A stretch of DNA of 64,000 nucleotides from Aplidium turbinatum (GCA_918807975.1 OU964920.1:43305979-43369978); one strand, 5' to 3'; shown: positions 33,619 through 44,527, numbered from the stretch's first letter. Program-made: numbers and translations. Notes: generated by a model from the sequence alone, not told the origin.

Positions 33619-36600
33619 TTAGGTGTTCTTTACGGGGGCGAGGCACGAAATATCCCTCAACACATAGTCTACTTTCACTTTCCCCGTACTCTCATCATAG
33701 TTGCAGACGGCAACTTTAGCTCTACGAACCACAGGCTTCCCTTTCCTAATTTGTGGAACTACCTCATGCACCCTCCCAAGTTGATACTTCCCACGTTTAC
33801 CAATGTCCTGGAGAGAACCTACCACTACAAGTTGACCAGGCTCCAAATTCTCGGCCATTTTTAGCCATTTTTTCCGGCCCTGAAGACCTGGCAAGTAAAA
33901 ATCGATCCATTTACTCCAAAACTGCTGAGAAAATGACAAATTGAACCGATAATCCCTTCTTAATTGGTCACGATCATGTGGTTGCCCAACAGCACAGTAT
34001 GGGTCTAAGTATGGGGTCAAAAGTGAGGCAGGGGTGATGACAGTAAAATCCCTAGGGTCGTCACTCAAAGGTACCAAAGGGCGTTCGTTCACGATCCGAA
34101 CGGCACTGCCTGTGTACGTAAGCAGTTCAATAAATTTGGGCTTACGAATTGAAGAGTCCAAAATGTGAAAAAATGCAATTTTAAATTGTTTAACCATTGC
34201 CTCCCAGGCGCCACCTTGCGCCGGAGCATACGGATGTATAAATTCCCAGTTTATCTCTCTCTGTCTCAGGGCGTTGTGAAATTCAGCTGATCCTATCAAC
34301 TCGGGTAACTTCTTAGATGCTGCCTGAAAGGTACTTCCATTGTCGGAATAGATAGCATTAACCTGCCCACGTAAATCTGTAAACCTTGTAAAGGCAAGTA
34401 AAAAATCACTCAGCGACAATGACGTAACCAGCTCAACATGAATAGCGCGAGATGCCATACATGTGAACAAGAGTCCCCAAGCTTTTTTGTGACTTCTACC
34501 TTCAACGAAAGTTAAAGGTCCAAGATAGTCTAAGCCGCAATCAAAAAAGGGTTTCCTATGCGCAGTTGTGCGAGACAAAGGTAAATCAGACATGAGCTGC
34601 CTTATAGGTCGAGCTTTCTCAATCGCGCATACACCACAGTCATTAAGATACCTCTTCACGGAGGCATTACCATTAGCGATCCAAAACTTCTGTCGCGTAG
34701 ACAACAAAGTGTGCTGTACTCCACAGTGCGCATTTCCATTATGATGCGACAGTACAACAAGCCTAGTGAAGGGGTGCTTCGAAGGCAAAACAATCGGATG
34801 CTTTGCTTCAAGAGAGATCTCGGGAGAATTACTTAAGCACCCTTCAATGCGGATTACACCAGCGTCATCTACACAAGGTCTGTACTTTTTAAGTGAACGT
34901 AATTCTTTCAACCGTTCCTTCTCACGTTGCGAAGCGCCAACACTACCTCGCTTTATCACTTCCTCAAGGGCATCCGGCGATCGTTTGGTCATTAAATGTA
35001 CCACATCGCCATACACGCTCTTCTGAACAAACTTCACAGCCAACTCTGAAGCACTGTTAAGATAAGATGCATCCAGTTTTGGCTTCACAAAGCTACGCTT
35101 TCTCGTTTTACAGCACAAAAATTCAACAAAGGCAACCAAATAAGCGATTCTCTTTTTCATAACATACAAAGAAGGTGCGGCCTCGATCAATCTGTGAAGA
35201 CCACCCTGTCCAACGTCAAGCGACTCCTCTTCGTCACGAAGATATAGGTTATGGACAGGTACTGGAGTGGCATTTTCTACAGATGGAATTTCCTCACACT
35301 GGTAGAGAAGACTAGAACCATTTAACCACAACTCTCGAAATTCTTTCTTTGTAATAAGATTTGGCCTTGTGCCAACATCAGCTGGGTTCATATCGGTAGG
35401 GCAAAAACGCCAATCCTGGGCTCCAGACAACAATAAAATATGCTCAACTCGACGCGTAATAAACTTATTCAAACGTAAATCAGGGTTTTTAACCCACTGC
35501 AACACAGTACGAGAATCACACCAAAAATACTTAAGGCAGTCGGGCATCTTCAATGCCTCGTAGGCCTGCTTCACGAGTCTTGCTGTATTCAAAGCGGCAA
35601 CAAGCTCTTTCCTAGCTATCGGCCAAGAAAACTGATTTTTTACAACAATGGTAGATTTACCCAGAACGAAAGACACACTCGGAACTCCGTTAACCAGTCT
35701 ACGTAAGTAAACAACAGAAGAGAAAGCTTGATTCGAAGCATCACTAAACCCATGCAATTGATATGAAACAATATCATCCGGACTGCACACACCAGAGTTT
35801 GCAAAATACCATCTCGGTAACGAAAAATCCTTAAGCAGGTCCAAAGAGCGAAGCCACAACTCCCACTCTTTAACAAAGCTATCAGGGACCTCGGTGTCCC
35901 AATCAAACTTGTCTATCGCCAATTGCTGAAGTATAAGGCGTGCTTTTAGAAAAAATAGCGCTCCAAAGCCTAGCGGATCAAAATTTTGTCCAAGCTGACT
36001 GAGCATACTTCGGCGCGTGTGTTTAGCTAAGGGCTTTAAGGAACATGCGGTACGCATCTCGTCAGACTCGGTTTGCCACACACAACCCAATGTCTTCGCT
36101 GATGGCAAAGTCATATTTTCAGTCTGAAAGTCAATGTCACGAATCAAAGGTGAAAGCATCTCATTATCCAAATTTGACAAGACAATCATAGCCTCCTTGT
36201 TAGCACTCCACTTACCAAGTTTAAACCCACGCCTATCAAACAAAGCAATTGATTCATGAGTGATTTGCTGAGCTTCCTCTAAGCTATCAGCCGAAAATAT
36301 AAAATCATCCATGTACATATTATTTGCAATATTGCAGAGAGTCAATTCACCAGCACTGCTGGGATTTTGCTCGATCATTTTCTTTATAGCCAAGCAAGCG
36401 ATATACGGGCTACTCTTTATTCCCCAAGGGTGTACACAAAAACGAAATGGTACCATCCTACCATTTTCAAGGTCATCATCTTCAAACCACAATATACGAA
36501 ACAAATCCCTTTGCGACTCAGGTAACTTTATTTGAAAGAAGCATTTAGTCACATCAGCCATGAGACCAAATCTACCAAGCCGAAATCTAGCCAAGACATC

Positions 36601-39600
36601 TACCAGAAGGTTTAACAAGTCAGGACCCGAAAACATTACATCATTAACACAAGTTCCTCGAAATTCAGACTTGCCATCGTAAACAATGCGCTTTTTTAAT
36701 TGTGACGTAACAAAATATGGTAAATACCATTCAAATCCCTTGACATTTCCTGCTTCACCAGTACGCTCAATATAGCCATTTGATTTAAGATCTTTCATGG
36801 TGTCAGTAAGGAAATCACGAAGTTCAGGTTGTTTTAAAGCTTTCTTTCTTAAAGCAGCAGCTCTATCTGACGCCAACACAAAATTGTTAGGTAGATCAAT
36901 ATCTTCCTTCAACGGAACAGGTATCTCAAATCGACCATCTTTCAACTCAATATTCGGTTCAACAAGTTCTCTAGCTAACTTATCATTGCGAGACAATTCA
37001 CAGGTTTCATTTTGCAAGGTCAAATCCTGAATGACTTTATTCAGGTCTGCTATTTCCATATCACGAGACTCAATTTTACGCTGAAAGCCAGAGATGACAT
37101 CCGACTCTGAAGACGTCTGCACTCTGCACACTTTAGCAACGCTTTCATCTAAGGGTGACTTACCACCACAAGCCAACCAACCGAGAGGAGTGAGCAAAGC
37201 ATGTGGTTCACTATTTTCACCAACACGCTCTTTTTTTGCACACATCAAATAAGCGTTGTCGTTGCCAATCAGTACATCTACAGTACTACAATCATTCAAA
37301 TGAAACATATTCACGTCATGAAAATGACGGAAACCATTTAAATCTTGTTTATGCGGTAAAGTTTTAACATCATCAGCCCAAGCTGGGTTAACCACCGAAG
37401 TTATATCACAGAACAGTTCATCTGTCTCTAACGACTGGATGTTGAGTTTGACAAGGTCAGCACAAGTAGCTTTCTGACCAGCCAGGGTATCCATTTTAAA
37501 CGACGCTTTATCGTACGGTTTAAGATCAAGTTCACACACCAAATCACTCGAAACAAACGTCAACTGCGAACCAGGATCATGCTGACAATACACCAACTTC
37601 GATTTGCCAGTCATTGGATTCAAAACACGAGCAGCAGTAACGCGGTTAAAGGCTGCTTTAACATTTCCAATCTTAACATTACGCACAGGAACTCTGGCAC
37701 GAGCATCATCTTTCCCAACCGAATCCAGAGAATCACGTGACGTCACATAAAAATCATGCAGAAGAAAATAGTGTTTCCTATCGTTGTTAGGCCCACACTT
37801 ACGACAGTTATTTGCATGAACGCAATCCCTAACCATATGCTGGCGCAAACAATTCAAGCATTTGCCAGCTTTCACAATGACATCTCTCCGATCTTTAGGT
37901 GTCAAGCGCAAAAATTCTTTACAATTAGACAAAAAATGATATTCAACTTGACCACGTGACGAACAACAAATACATGCCGGTAGGTTTTTACGTCTGGCTT
38001 CACCACCGCGCGGTGCGCCAACAACAGTCGAGTACTGCGAACTCCCTGACATCACATCATCATGGGGTTTTACGGACGTCTGCCTAACCGGACATGAAGG
38101 CAATTTTCCTTTGCCAAACTTTTTAAATTGCTGCGACTCACCAGAATCGCCCATTAGCATAATGCTAAAATCAGTCGACTTACGCGTTTCCTCCCGTACT
38201 ACAAATTCAAACAAACTCTGAAAGGTAAGCTCATCAGTGCCACCATACTGATCACCTAAAAAGTCAAGATAACGCTGCTTAGCGTCAAACGGGAGTCGCT
38301 TAGCCAAATCCAAAACAAAACGTCCTTCTAATTTATCACGCTGACCATAAGCTTGCGCATAAAGCAAACACTGCGACAATTCATCTTTAAACTCTTTCAG
38401 ATCACTGGAAGAGGTCGAAGTCAATTTGCTACCATAGCGATACTTTCTAATTTCCGGTTCTGCAAAAAGACCTCCACGAACCCCAAAACGCTGGGACAAG
38501 CGAGCTAACGACATTTCTATCCTGTCTTTCTCTGACAAGCCAGGGGTGTCAGAAACCAAATTAGCAATCGTTTGCGCAGCTGTCCTAACACAAGCTGCTT
38601 GTAACAAAGTCAAACGAGTCCCCTTAAAGGGCGAAGCTGCCATTAAGGCCGTAACACGATTTTTAAAGAAGATAAATGGCATATTATTACCATCGTAACC
38701 AATCAAGGCCGCCTTATCGAAAAACGTCCTACTATTTTGGTATTCAAAAAAGCAATCCTGCTGTTGAGAACTCGATTTAGCGGGAGAAGACAAGCTATAT
38801 CCCTTAAGGGGCTGAGTGGGCTCAGTCACATGCACAGCCCGATCACGATCCTCACACACGTTAAAATCAGGAGACGCGATACGCCTCTCACAACCACCCA
38901 AATTACGTGTAGCTGGGCGATCCACAACTAGCGGCGCAGAAAACTTTGAAGGGGGCAAAGCATTACTGCTAATGGCGGCCCCGTGACCTGTACGCTCTGG
39001 GGGAGGAGTTCGGTTGTAATTCGCAGACCTTGGCTCTACAGCATTCGGAAGACCCTTAGCCGCGGCCCCGAGACCTCCTGAAACAGCTGGAAAACGTGTG
39101 GATTGCCCTGGTCCACTCACAGGTTGAACGGGCGTTTGGAAAAGGTTATGTAAATTAAACTGCGATTGATGTTCATTTCTGGAATGCCTAGAAGAGCCCT
39201 TCTTAGAGCTACGCCGAGAGCCCACCTCTGATCGATATTCAGCTAAAACTACCTCTTTACGTTGTTCAGCCCTCAACTGAGCGTCTTTGAGTGCGAACTC
39301 AGCAGCTCTCGCTTCGGCTCTCGCGGCGGCCTCAGCTGCTCTCGCTTCGGCCTCAGCTCTCGCGGCAGCCTCAGCTCGAATGGCCTCAGCTCTCGCGGCA
39401 GCCTCAGCAGCTCTCGCTTCGGCCTCAGCTTGTATCTGGAGCTCCTCTCGTCTTAGCTGCAGGTTAATTTGTGCCACTATCCGAGACGAAGTCATAGACA
39501 TCCTAGTGCTTACATTTGAGGCGCTATCCTCAGGATGTATGTCAGCATCCAACATATCTGAGAACTCACTTTCTTTTTGTTCAAAGTTATTTTTTAACGA

Positions 39601-39786
39601 GTTAAATTCGGGATCTACCCTATCACGAAGTTCTGCCAAGATTGCAGAGTTAAAGATTTTAGTCAAAAGAGCATGGAAATGCCGTAATTCCTCTTCTAAA
39701 GTAGATAACTTAGATCTAAAAATTAACAGTTCCTGCTTATCACTCAAAGAACCTAGGGCTACAGAAAGTTCCCCAATTTGAGTCAA
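33619..39786 (-). CDS. BEL/Pao gag-pol polyprotein (element gene)
   Basis: A 2055-codon open frame. The gag part has an Ala/Glu/Arg-rich coiled coil (about residues 110-190) and a Cys/His cluster (CLNCLRQHMVRDCVHANNC, about 635-665). The protease region includes CQHDPGSQLTFVSSDL. Reverse transcriptase shows GLMADVTKCFFQI and MYMDDFIFSADS, RNase H shows GFSDASNQAFSSVVYL, and integrase has HCGVQHTLL, CGVCAIEKARP, DYLGPLTF and IYSDNGSTF. This order and the style of the YMDD block are typical of BEL/Pao. Exact start not decided. Confidence 0.92.
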   Translation of the reverse strand: MTQIGELSVALGSLSDKQELLIFRSKLSTLEEELRHFHALLTKIFNSAILAELRDRVDPEFNSLKNNFEQKESEFSDMLDADIHPEDSASNVSTRMSMTSSRIVAQINLQLRREELQIQAEAEARAAEAAARAEAIRAEAAARAEAEARAAEAAARAEARAAEFALKDAQLRAEQRKEVVLAEYRSEVGSRRSSKKGSSRHSRNEHQSQFNLHNLFQTPVQPVSGPGQSTRFPAVSGGLGAAAKGLPNAVEPRSANYNRTPPPERTGHGAAISSNALPPSKFSAPLVVDRPATRNLGGCERRIASPDFNVCEDRDRAVHVTEPTQPLKGYSLSSPAKSSSQQQDCFFEYQNSRTFFDKAALIGYDGNNMPFIFFKNRVTALMAASPFKGTRLTLLQAACVRTAAQTIANLVSDTPGLSEKDRIEMSLARLSQRFGVRGGLFAEPEIRKYRYGSKLTSTSSSDLKEFKDELSQCLLYAQAYGQRDKLEGRFVLDLAKRLPFDAKQRYLDFLGDQYGGTDELTFQSLFEFVVREETRKSTDFSIMLMGDSGESQQFKKFGKGKLPSCPVRQTSVKPHDDVMSGSSQYSTVVGAPRGGEARRKNLPACICCSSRGQVEYHFLSNCKEFLRLTPKDRRDVIVKAGKCLNCLRQHMVRDCVHANNCRKCGPNNDRKHYFLLHDFYVTSRDSLDSVGKDDARARVPVRNVKIGNVKAAFNRVTAARVLNPMTGKSKLVYCQHDPGSQLTFVSSDLVCELDLKPYDKASFKMDTLAGQKATCADLVKLNIQSLETDELFCDITSVVNPAWADDVKTLPHKQDLNGFRHFHDVNMFHLNDCSTVDVLIGNDNAYLMCAKKERVGENSEPHALLTPLGWLACGGKSPLDESVAKVCRVQTSSESDVISGFQRKIESRDMEIADLNKVIQDLTLQNETCELSRNDKLARELVEPNIELKDGRFEIPVPLKEDIDLPNNFVLASDRAAALRKKALKQPELRDFLTDTMKDLKSNGYIERTGEAGNVKGFEWYLPYFVTSQLKKRIVYDGKSEFRGTCVNDVMFSGPDLLNLLVDVLARFRLGRFGLMADVTKCFFQIKLPESQRDLFRILWFEDDDLENGRMVPFRFCVHPWGIKSSPYIACLAIKKMIEQNPSSAGELTLCNIANNMYMDDFIFSADSLEEAQQITHESIALFDRRGFKLGKWSANKEAMIVLSNLDNEMLSPLIRDIDFQTENMTLPSAKTLGCVWQTESDEMRTACSLKPLAKHTRRSMLSQLGQNFDPLGFGALFFLKARLILQQLAIDKFDWDTEVPDSFVKEWELWLRSLDLLKDFSLPRWYFANSGVCSPDDIVSYQLHGFSDASNQAFSSVVYLRRLVNGVPSVSFVLGKSTIVVKNQFSWPIARKELVAALNTARLVKQAYEALKMPDCLKYFWCDSRTVLQWVKNPDLRLNKFITRRVEHILLLSGAQDWRFCPTDMNPADVGTRPNLITKKEFRELWLNGSSLLYQCEEIPSVENATPVPVHNLYLRDEEESLDVGQGGLHRLIEAAPSLYVMKKRIAYLVAFVEFLCCKTRKRSFVKPKLDASYLNSASELAVKFVQKSVYGDVVHLMTKRSPDALEEVIKRGSVGASQREKERLKELRSLKKYRPCVDDAGVIRIEGCLSNSPEISLEAKHPIVLPSKHPFTRLVVLSHHNGNAHCGVQHTLLSTRQKFWIANGNASVKRYLNDCGVCAIEKARPIRQLMSDLPLSRTTAHRKPFFDCGLDYLGPLTFVEGRSHKKAWGLLFTCMASRAIHVELVTSLSLSDFLLAFTRFTDLRGQVNAIYSDNGSTFQAASKKLPELIGSAEFHNALRQREINWEFIHPYAPAQGGAWEAMVKQFKIAFFHILDSSIRKPKFIELLTYTGSAVRIVNERPLVPLSDDPRDFTVITPASLLTPYLDPYCAVGQPHDRDQLRRDYRFNLSFSQQFWSKWIDFYLPGLQGRKKWLKMAENLEPGQLVVVGSLQDIGKRGKYQLGRVHEVVPQIRKGKPVVRRAKVAVCNYDESTGKVKVDYVLRDISCLAPVKNT

Positions 39787-40470
39787 AATATCCCGTCTAA
39801 GATGCCGGGCCTCTCGAACTGACTTAGCCTCATCGTTATTGGGTCCCTCCCCAGAATGGCCTGCCCGACCGCAAAGAACATCATCAGGCTTAAACTCAGT
39901 CGAGTCTACGGCGGTCGAGTCCTTGTCGCCACCGAGTGTACCATATTAAATGTTGGGGCTAAATTTAACAATTAAAAAAAAATGAAGTTACACAAACACA
40001 CAAAATTATTAGGCTACAGTAGTTATAAAAAACTTAACTGCAAAGACCGTAAAAATACAAAAAAGAATTTAAATGCACGATACCGTAGCTGTACGGGTAT
40101 GAAGTCCTAAAGTCCACAAAACTTGCTTGGATTCTTCCACTTGAATCTACAAGCACAGATGGATTGTCTTTTAATCTTCTTTCTTGCCAATGAATGTCAA
40201 AGTTATTTTTCTTCTGTACCAAACTGAGAAGAATTGTCTTTACTTTTCTTTGCTTCTGTAAGAGTGTAAACTACCAACCAACAAATCTTCTTTTATTATT
40301 TCTTGTACTTCTAAGTAGTTCTTCTGCACTAGCTGACAACAAACACGTCGTTTATTTTTATGCCTTCAAGTGCTTCTTGGCCTACCAGCTAACAAATCGT
40401 TTTTTTATTTTTCTTGCTTTAATTTCTTCTTGACCTACCAACTGACAAGAACTCGTCTTTTATATTTTTA
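39787..40470 (-). other. BEL/Pao leader between LTR and gag frame
   Basis: Untranslated-type sequence, Lys/AT-rich, with repeated CTTCTTTT/ACCAACCAACAAATC words on the plus strand (40180-40460). No clear tRNA primer match is visible next to the LTR. Confidence 0.5.
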
Positions 40471-40994
40471 TGGTCACAGCGGTAAACCATAATCTCTTCG
40501 TGGGAAAATTGTAACGTAAGATTCCCAAATCCGTTCGTCTGCATGCAATGACCCAAAAATAAACACACTTTCGAAACGTCTTTTCAAAAGTGTATTCCTG
40601 TAAAATTAGCCCGCGGCTATCGAAATGACTGGTGCAATGCCTACACCTCTAAAACTGTCACTACAATACAAATTACTTGGATAAAAGACGGAGAATTTGT
40701 CCAGCTAGCAAGCACCAAATAAACCAGTTAAATGTGCGACCGACTTCCAACAAACAACTTCGAGAATGAATCAGAAAAAATTGTGATAACTCAAAGGCAC
40801 GTGAGCAGTTCGTGACGCAATATTTCATGTCCAAACAGGTCTCAAACTGAAACAGGTTTAAACCGGTCTGACACGAGTCTTACGGACGATGGTGCAATTT
40901 TGGCTCATGTTTTAGGAATTTCCATGACGTAATATTCAGTAGACCCGAACGGTTTCTACATGACGTTTGACCAGGCGAACAACCGTCTGTAACA
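40471..40994 (-). repeat. BEL/Pao 5' LTR
   Basis: 524 bp, partner of 32781-33304, followed on the plus strand by the CTATC target duplication. Confidence 0.93.
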
Positions 40995-41088
40995 CTATCA
41001 ACAGAACATTTTTGCATGTAAAGCATTGAACTGTTTCGGTACCCCTAATAAGGACTTTTTTGTAGCCCTAAAAAGAGCCCTTCTCCTT

Positions 41089-42038
41089 TACAATGCATTG
41101 AAAAAAAGCTTCGCTGGGCGGTTAAGTTTGAACGACGATTGCTCGTTTGGTAGATGAGATATAAGCCTGAAACTTTTCATGTGCATAAAGCAAGACAAAC
41201 TCTTTCAATTGCAAAAGTTAAATAATATTATTGTATAAATTAAATTGCTGAGAATTGGTAAAAGTTGGTGAAGTTGAAGTTATCACAAGAAAAAGATGGT
41301 ACTTGTTTTGTGCTACTGTTTAATTGAAGCAAGACATACTCTTTGCAGTTGCGTTAGATTGGTACTTTTATTGTAAAAATTAAAATGCGAGCAGAAATTA
41401 GATAGCTACAACACATTTAGTTGCAAACGTTTCATATTTTTATTTTTAAAGTTTAATTGGGTAAATTTTTAGTTGAATTTATGCAATGTGGTAAATTTTA
41501 TGTCATTCTAGGTAGTTATATTCAACACTCGACGTTGGTTTAAAGTTTTTATTGTAAAAACACAGTAAAATTGTCAAAAAATCCATGTCCATTCCGCTTT
41601 ATCACCTTCATTCCGCCGCTTTTCAGGATCCTTTCTTTCACCCCCTATGTAGTAGTTGCGTCCGTTTTGTGACGTCATGTTGACCAAAGTGTCGGATTCT
41701 ATACTTGCACCCTAAATTGCAAAAATACGATTTAGCTAAATTGCTGCAATATAGCTAAATTGTTGCAATATAGCTAAATTGTATTTTTGCAATTTAGCTA
41801 AATTGCTGCAATATAGCTAAATTGTTGCAATATAGCTAAATCGTATTTTTGCAATATAGCTAAATTGTTGCAATATAGCTAAATCGTATTTTTGCAATTT
41901 AGCTAAATTGCTGCAATATAACCAAATCGTATTTTTGCAATTTAGTTAAATTGTTGCAATATAGCTAAATGTGTTGCAAAATTGCTAAATTGGTGTTGCA
42001 AAATTGCTAAATTGTGTTTTTCCAAACGGCGCCCCATA
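41089..42038. repeat. Right long terminal inverted repeat of the 22-kb element
   Basis: Inverted copy of 20081-21245, about 950 bp, with a shorter tandem array at 41714-42015. Confidence 0.8.
41714..42015. repeat. Subterminal tandem array, right side
   Basis: Inverted counterpart of the 20101-20615 array, with units such as TAGCTAAATTGTTGCAATA and AAATCGTATTTTTGCAAT. Confidence 0.85.
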
Positions 42039-43030
42039 TATCTCACTCAATGTCTGCTAAACGAGAAATATGTTGGATGTGTGGAGTACCACAAGGATCG
42101 ATCCTTGGACCACTATTATTTTTAATCTATGTTAATGATTTTTCGAGATGTTTAGTACACTCTGAATTTATAATGTTTGCAGACGATACCAATTTATTCT
42201 TTTGCAGTAAAAATTATGACAAACTTTTCGAAATGGCGAATGAGGAAATGACAGGAATAACAAACTGGTTAGCAGCAAATAAGCTATCACTAAACGAATA
42301 AAAATACATTTTATTCAATAATACCAATAAACTTTCAAACCTATCTTACACACTGTCTATATGCAATCAACCCATTGAACGTGTCAACACTATTAGTTTT
42401 CTGGGCATTCTGCTGAGCGAAGACTAGTCATGGAAACCCCACATGCTATCCTTACTGCAAAAACTTCACAGAAACTTTGGAGTGATCTGCAAGGTTAAGT
42501 CCATGGTGACATAAGTCCTACTTAAACACCAACAATTTGATTTGCCTTTACCATTCCTTAACTGAAAGCAATCTCCGGTATTGCATAAGTGTATGGAAGC
42601 ATGATCATGTAACTGTTTAAATAAACTTCAAAAGATTTGCAACAAATTTATAAAAATGATTGCAAAACATGAATCAAATCACTCTGAATCCCATAATTTC
42701 TTCACAATTGACGAACTATACACAATAGAAACTGCAAAATTTATGTTTGAACTCAAACACAATCACTTACCCCAATGCTTTAATTCTCTATTTCAACTTA
42801 ATAACAATTTTCACTCAATATCAACCAGAAGCAACAATAATATTTTCCTCCCCTACTTCTCCAAAAGACTGACTCAACATTCCATCCAGTTTAGTGGAGT
42901 TAAAGTGTGGAACAATCTCCTGAAAACCATCACTGAAATTGAAACCTTTTCAATATTTTGCAGTAACCTGAAAAAGCACTTGCGTTCTGAAAATCAACCT
43001 CTAACAACCTATGCTGTAACTCTTTAATTA
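42039..43030 (+). mobile_element. LINE copy, third segment (RT palm to C-terminus)
   Basis: After the 22-kb insert the LINE resumes with GVPQGSILGPLLFLIYVNDF and FADDTNLFF (catalytic block), then NWLAANKLSLNE. A stop at 42299 and a frame change before 42656 separate this from the C-terminal part, which reads HSISTRSNNNIFLPYFSKR and SIQFSGVKVWNNLLKTI, the usual tail of jockey/CR1/Rex-like ORF2 proteins. The copy is inactive. Confidence 0.8.
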
Positions 43031-43432
43031 TCTGACTGTACAGTCCAGTCATAATACATATTATTGATTGTTGCACCAAATCCTGGTATATAGCATGCCT
43101 TTCCAAATGCTACTTTTTAAATTTATCCTACATATATTACTTTATTATACATTTACATATCTTACTATACGTATACCTTATCATATTTTACACCCGAATG
43201 GATAAGATGATGATTACTATCTTTACTCTTCCATAAATAAGCTACTATAGGCTACTGTATTGCATAATTTAATATTTGCTAGATAAGAATATATCACTAA
43301 GTTACCACAAGCTTGCATCTAACTACCCCCTGATTATTATAAGCTATTATGTTCGTTCAGAGGATCGCTTGACTTTTTGTAAGATTATTGTTTAGATTGG
43401 TTTGGAAAAGATGCTTGAAACAACTTAGACAC
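43031..43432. other. Non-coding spacer between LINE and Polinton relative
   Basis: AT-rich LINE 3' flank with no poly-A that I can place. It ends at the TACATC target duplication (43433-43438). Confidence 0.35.
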
Positions 43433-43468
43433 TACATCAGTAGTAGGGAAAGAGGAGATCGATATCCG

Positions 43469-43756
43469 CTGGCAGTGCTAAAAGCAGTGTTCCGGCAGTG
43501 CTCCGGCAGTGCTCTGGCACTGACCTGGCAGATTCAAAAAGCAGTTCTGGCAGAGCCAAAAGCAGTGCTCTGGCACTGTTCTAGTCTGGTTTAGGAGAAA
43601 TTTATGTCTTGTTTATGTAAAGTTGATATTATTTCTTGTTTGTTTATTTTAGGAGAAAAGCACTGTCCTGATCTTGTTTAGGAGAAATGTCTTGTTTATA
43701 AAGGTGTCTTGTACAAAGCTTACCACGATGTCACAACCATTGCATCAGATTTTTTA
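43469..43756. repeat. 288-bp subterminal repeat, outer copy (left arm)
   Basis: Direct repeat of 44528-44815 in the same arm, beginning CTGGCAGTGCTAAAAGCAG. It contains several GGCAGTGCTC(C/T) units. The two copies bracket the polymerase piece; the mirror copies are in the right arm at about 52288-52575 and 53347-53634. Confidence 0.85.
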
Positions 43757-43870
43757 TTTCAATATACGATCAACAAATACAATATAGGCTAAACGTCTTC
43801 ACGTTTGTGAAGAAAATAGCGATCATAATGCTCAAAGGACGCAATCAAAATACACATACACTGATCACAA

Positions 43871-44464
43871 TTAAACACAAAGTGGACTTGTGGTTATACC
43901 GTCTGAATGAACTTGGCGCTTAGGGTAAAAGTAGGTGAGACCGTTTTTTGTCTGTGTGTATGTGAAGACTTTGTTGTTCTGTGTTCTGAATGAAATGTTT
44001 GTGCCTGATTGGTTATGTTTGGTGCGTATGACGTTGAGGTATGAATCCTTGTTGAAATTGTTTTGTCTCACACTGATTCCTTTGGAAACTTGCTTATTGC
44101 TTTTACCAAAACAGTAATAGGTCTTGCTGGAAAGACCTATGAAGCCGGATCCTTCCCACTCCAACTTGAAAAGTCCAGGGGTTCTCTTATCAAAGAGTTG
44201 CTGGCGTACACAACAATCCTTTTGGTGAAAGACACCCCCAGACATTTGCAGGCGAACAAACTCCTCTCGATGATTAGGACAGGCTTTTGTAGGAAGCCAT
44301 TTGTGGTAGTTTGTGTAAAATTGTTTGCGTTTTTCAGGAATGATGACATCTTCGAGGCAAGGGGCAGAGAGAGCGTAATACAATGAATCTGTATCCATCT
44401 CCAAACACTGAAAGTCTCTACGATCAACAAAGTTATCCAAAAAGTTATAATAAAATTCTAACAT
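43871..44464 (-). CDS. Polinton DNA polymerase B, C-terminal piece (left copy, element gene)
   Basis: Minus-strand frame of 197 codons with CLEMDTDSLYYAL, the DTDS metal-binding motif of family B polymerases, and a thumb-like basic C-terminus. It matches protein-primed polymerases of Polintons. It is a part only of that enzyme. Confidence 0.8.
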   Translation of the reverse strand: MLEFYYNFLDNFVDRRDFQCLEMDTDSLYYALSAPCLEDVIIPEKRKQFYTNYHKWLPTKACPNHREEFVRLQMSGGVFHQKDCCVRQQLFDKRTPGLFKLEWEGSGFIGLSSKTYYCFGKSNKQVSKGISVRQNNFNKDSYLNVIRTKHNQSGTNISFRTQNNKVFTYTQTKNGLTYFYPKRQVHSDGITTSPLCV

Positions 44465-44527
44465 TCTCAGTTTTGCATACCCATAGACAAAAAAGCCAAT
44501 TTGAAGTGGGAGATCTAATTTAATTTT

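Larger units (their letters stand above)
32781..40994 (-). mobile_element. BEL/Pao LTR retrotransposon, looks whole
   Basis: Two 524-bp LTRs (32781-33304 and 40471-40994) bound an 8.2-kb element read on the minus strand. A 5-bp target duplication CTATC lies at 32776-32780 and 40995-40999. The LTRs differ at about two positions by eye, so insertion is very recent. LTR ends are TGTTACAG and TGTGACCA (minus sense). One long polyprotein frame fills the interior. I see no break. It is inserted in the right part of the 22-kb element. Confidence 0.93.
20081..42038. mobile_element. 22-kb composite DNA element with long TIRs and 6-bp target duplication
   Basis: Both ends are TATGGGGCGCCGTTTGG in inverted orientation, and inverted similarity continues for roughly 0.95-1.17 kb. 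TATCTC flanks exactly at 20075-20080 and 42039-42044, and the LINE reading resumes beyond it. After removing nested elements (21399-24383, 24518-32270, 32781-40994) only about 3 kb belongs to this element, nearly all of it TIR. No transposase of its own is seen. A 6-bp duplication with TAY termini recalls the IS3EU superfamily, but that is from memory and unverified. Confidence 0.8.

Noticed and set aside
39287-39781. 164-codon Ala/Ser-rich plus-strand frame
   Set aside because: It is antisense to the Ala/Glu/Arg coiled coil of the BEL/Pao gag region; the composition explains the open frame.
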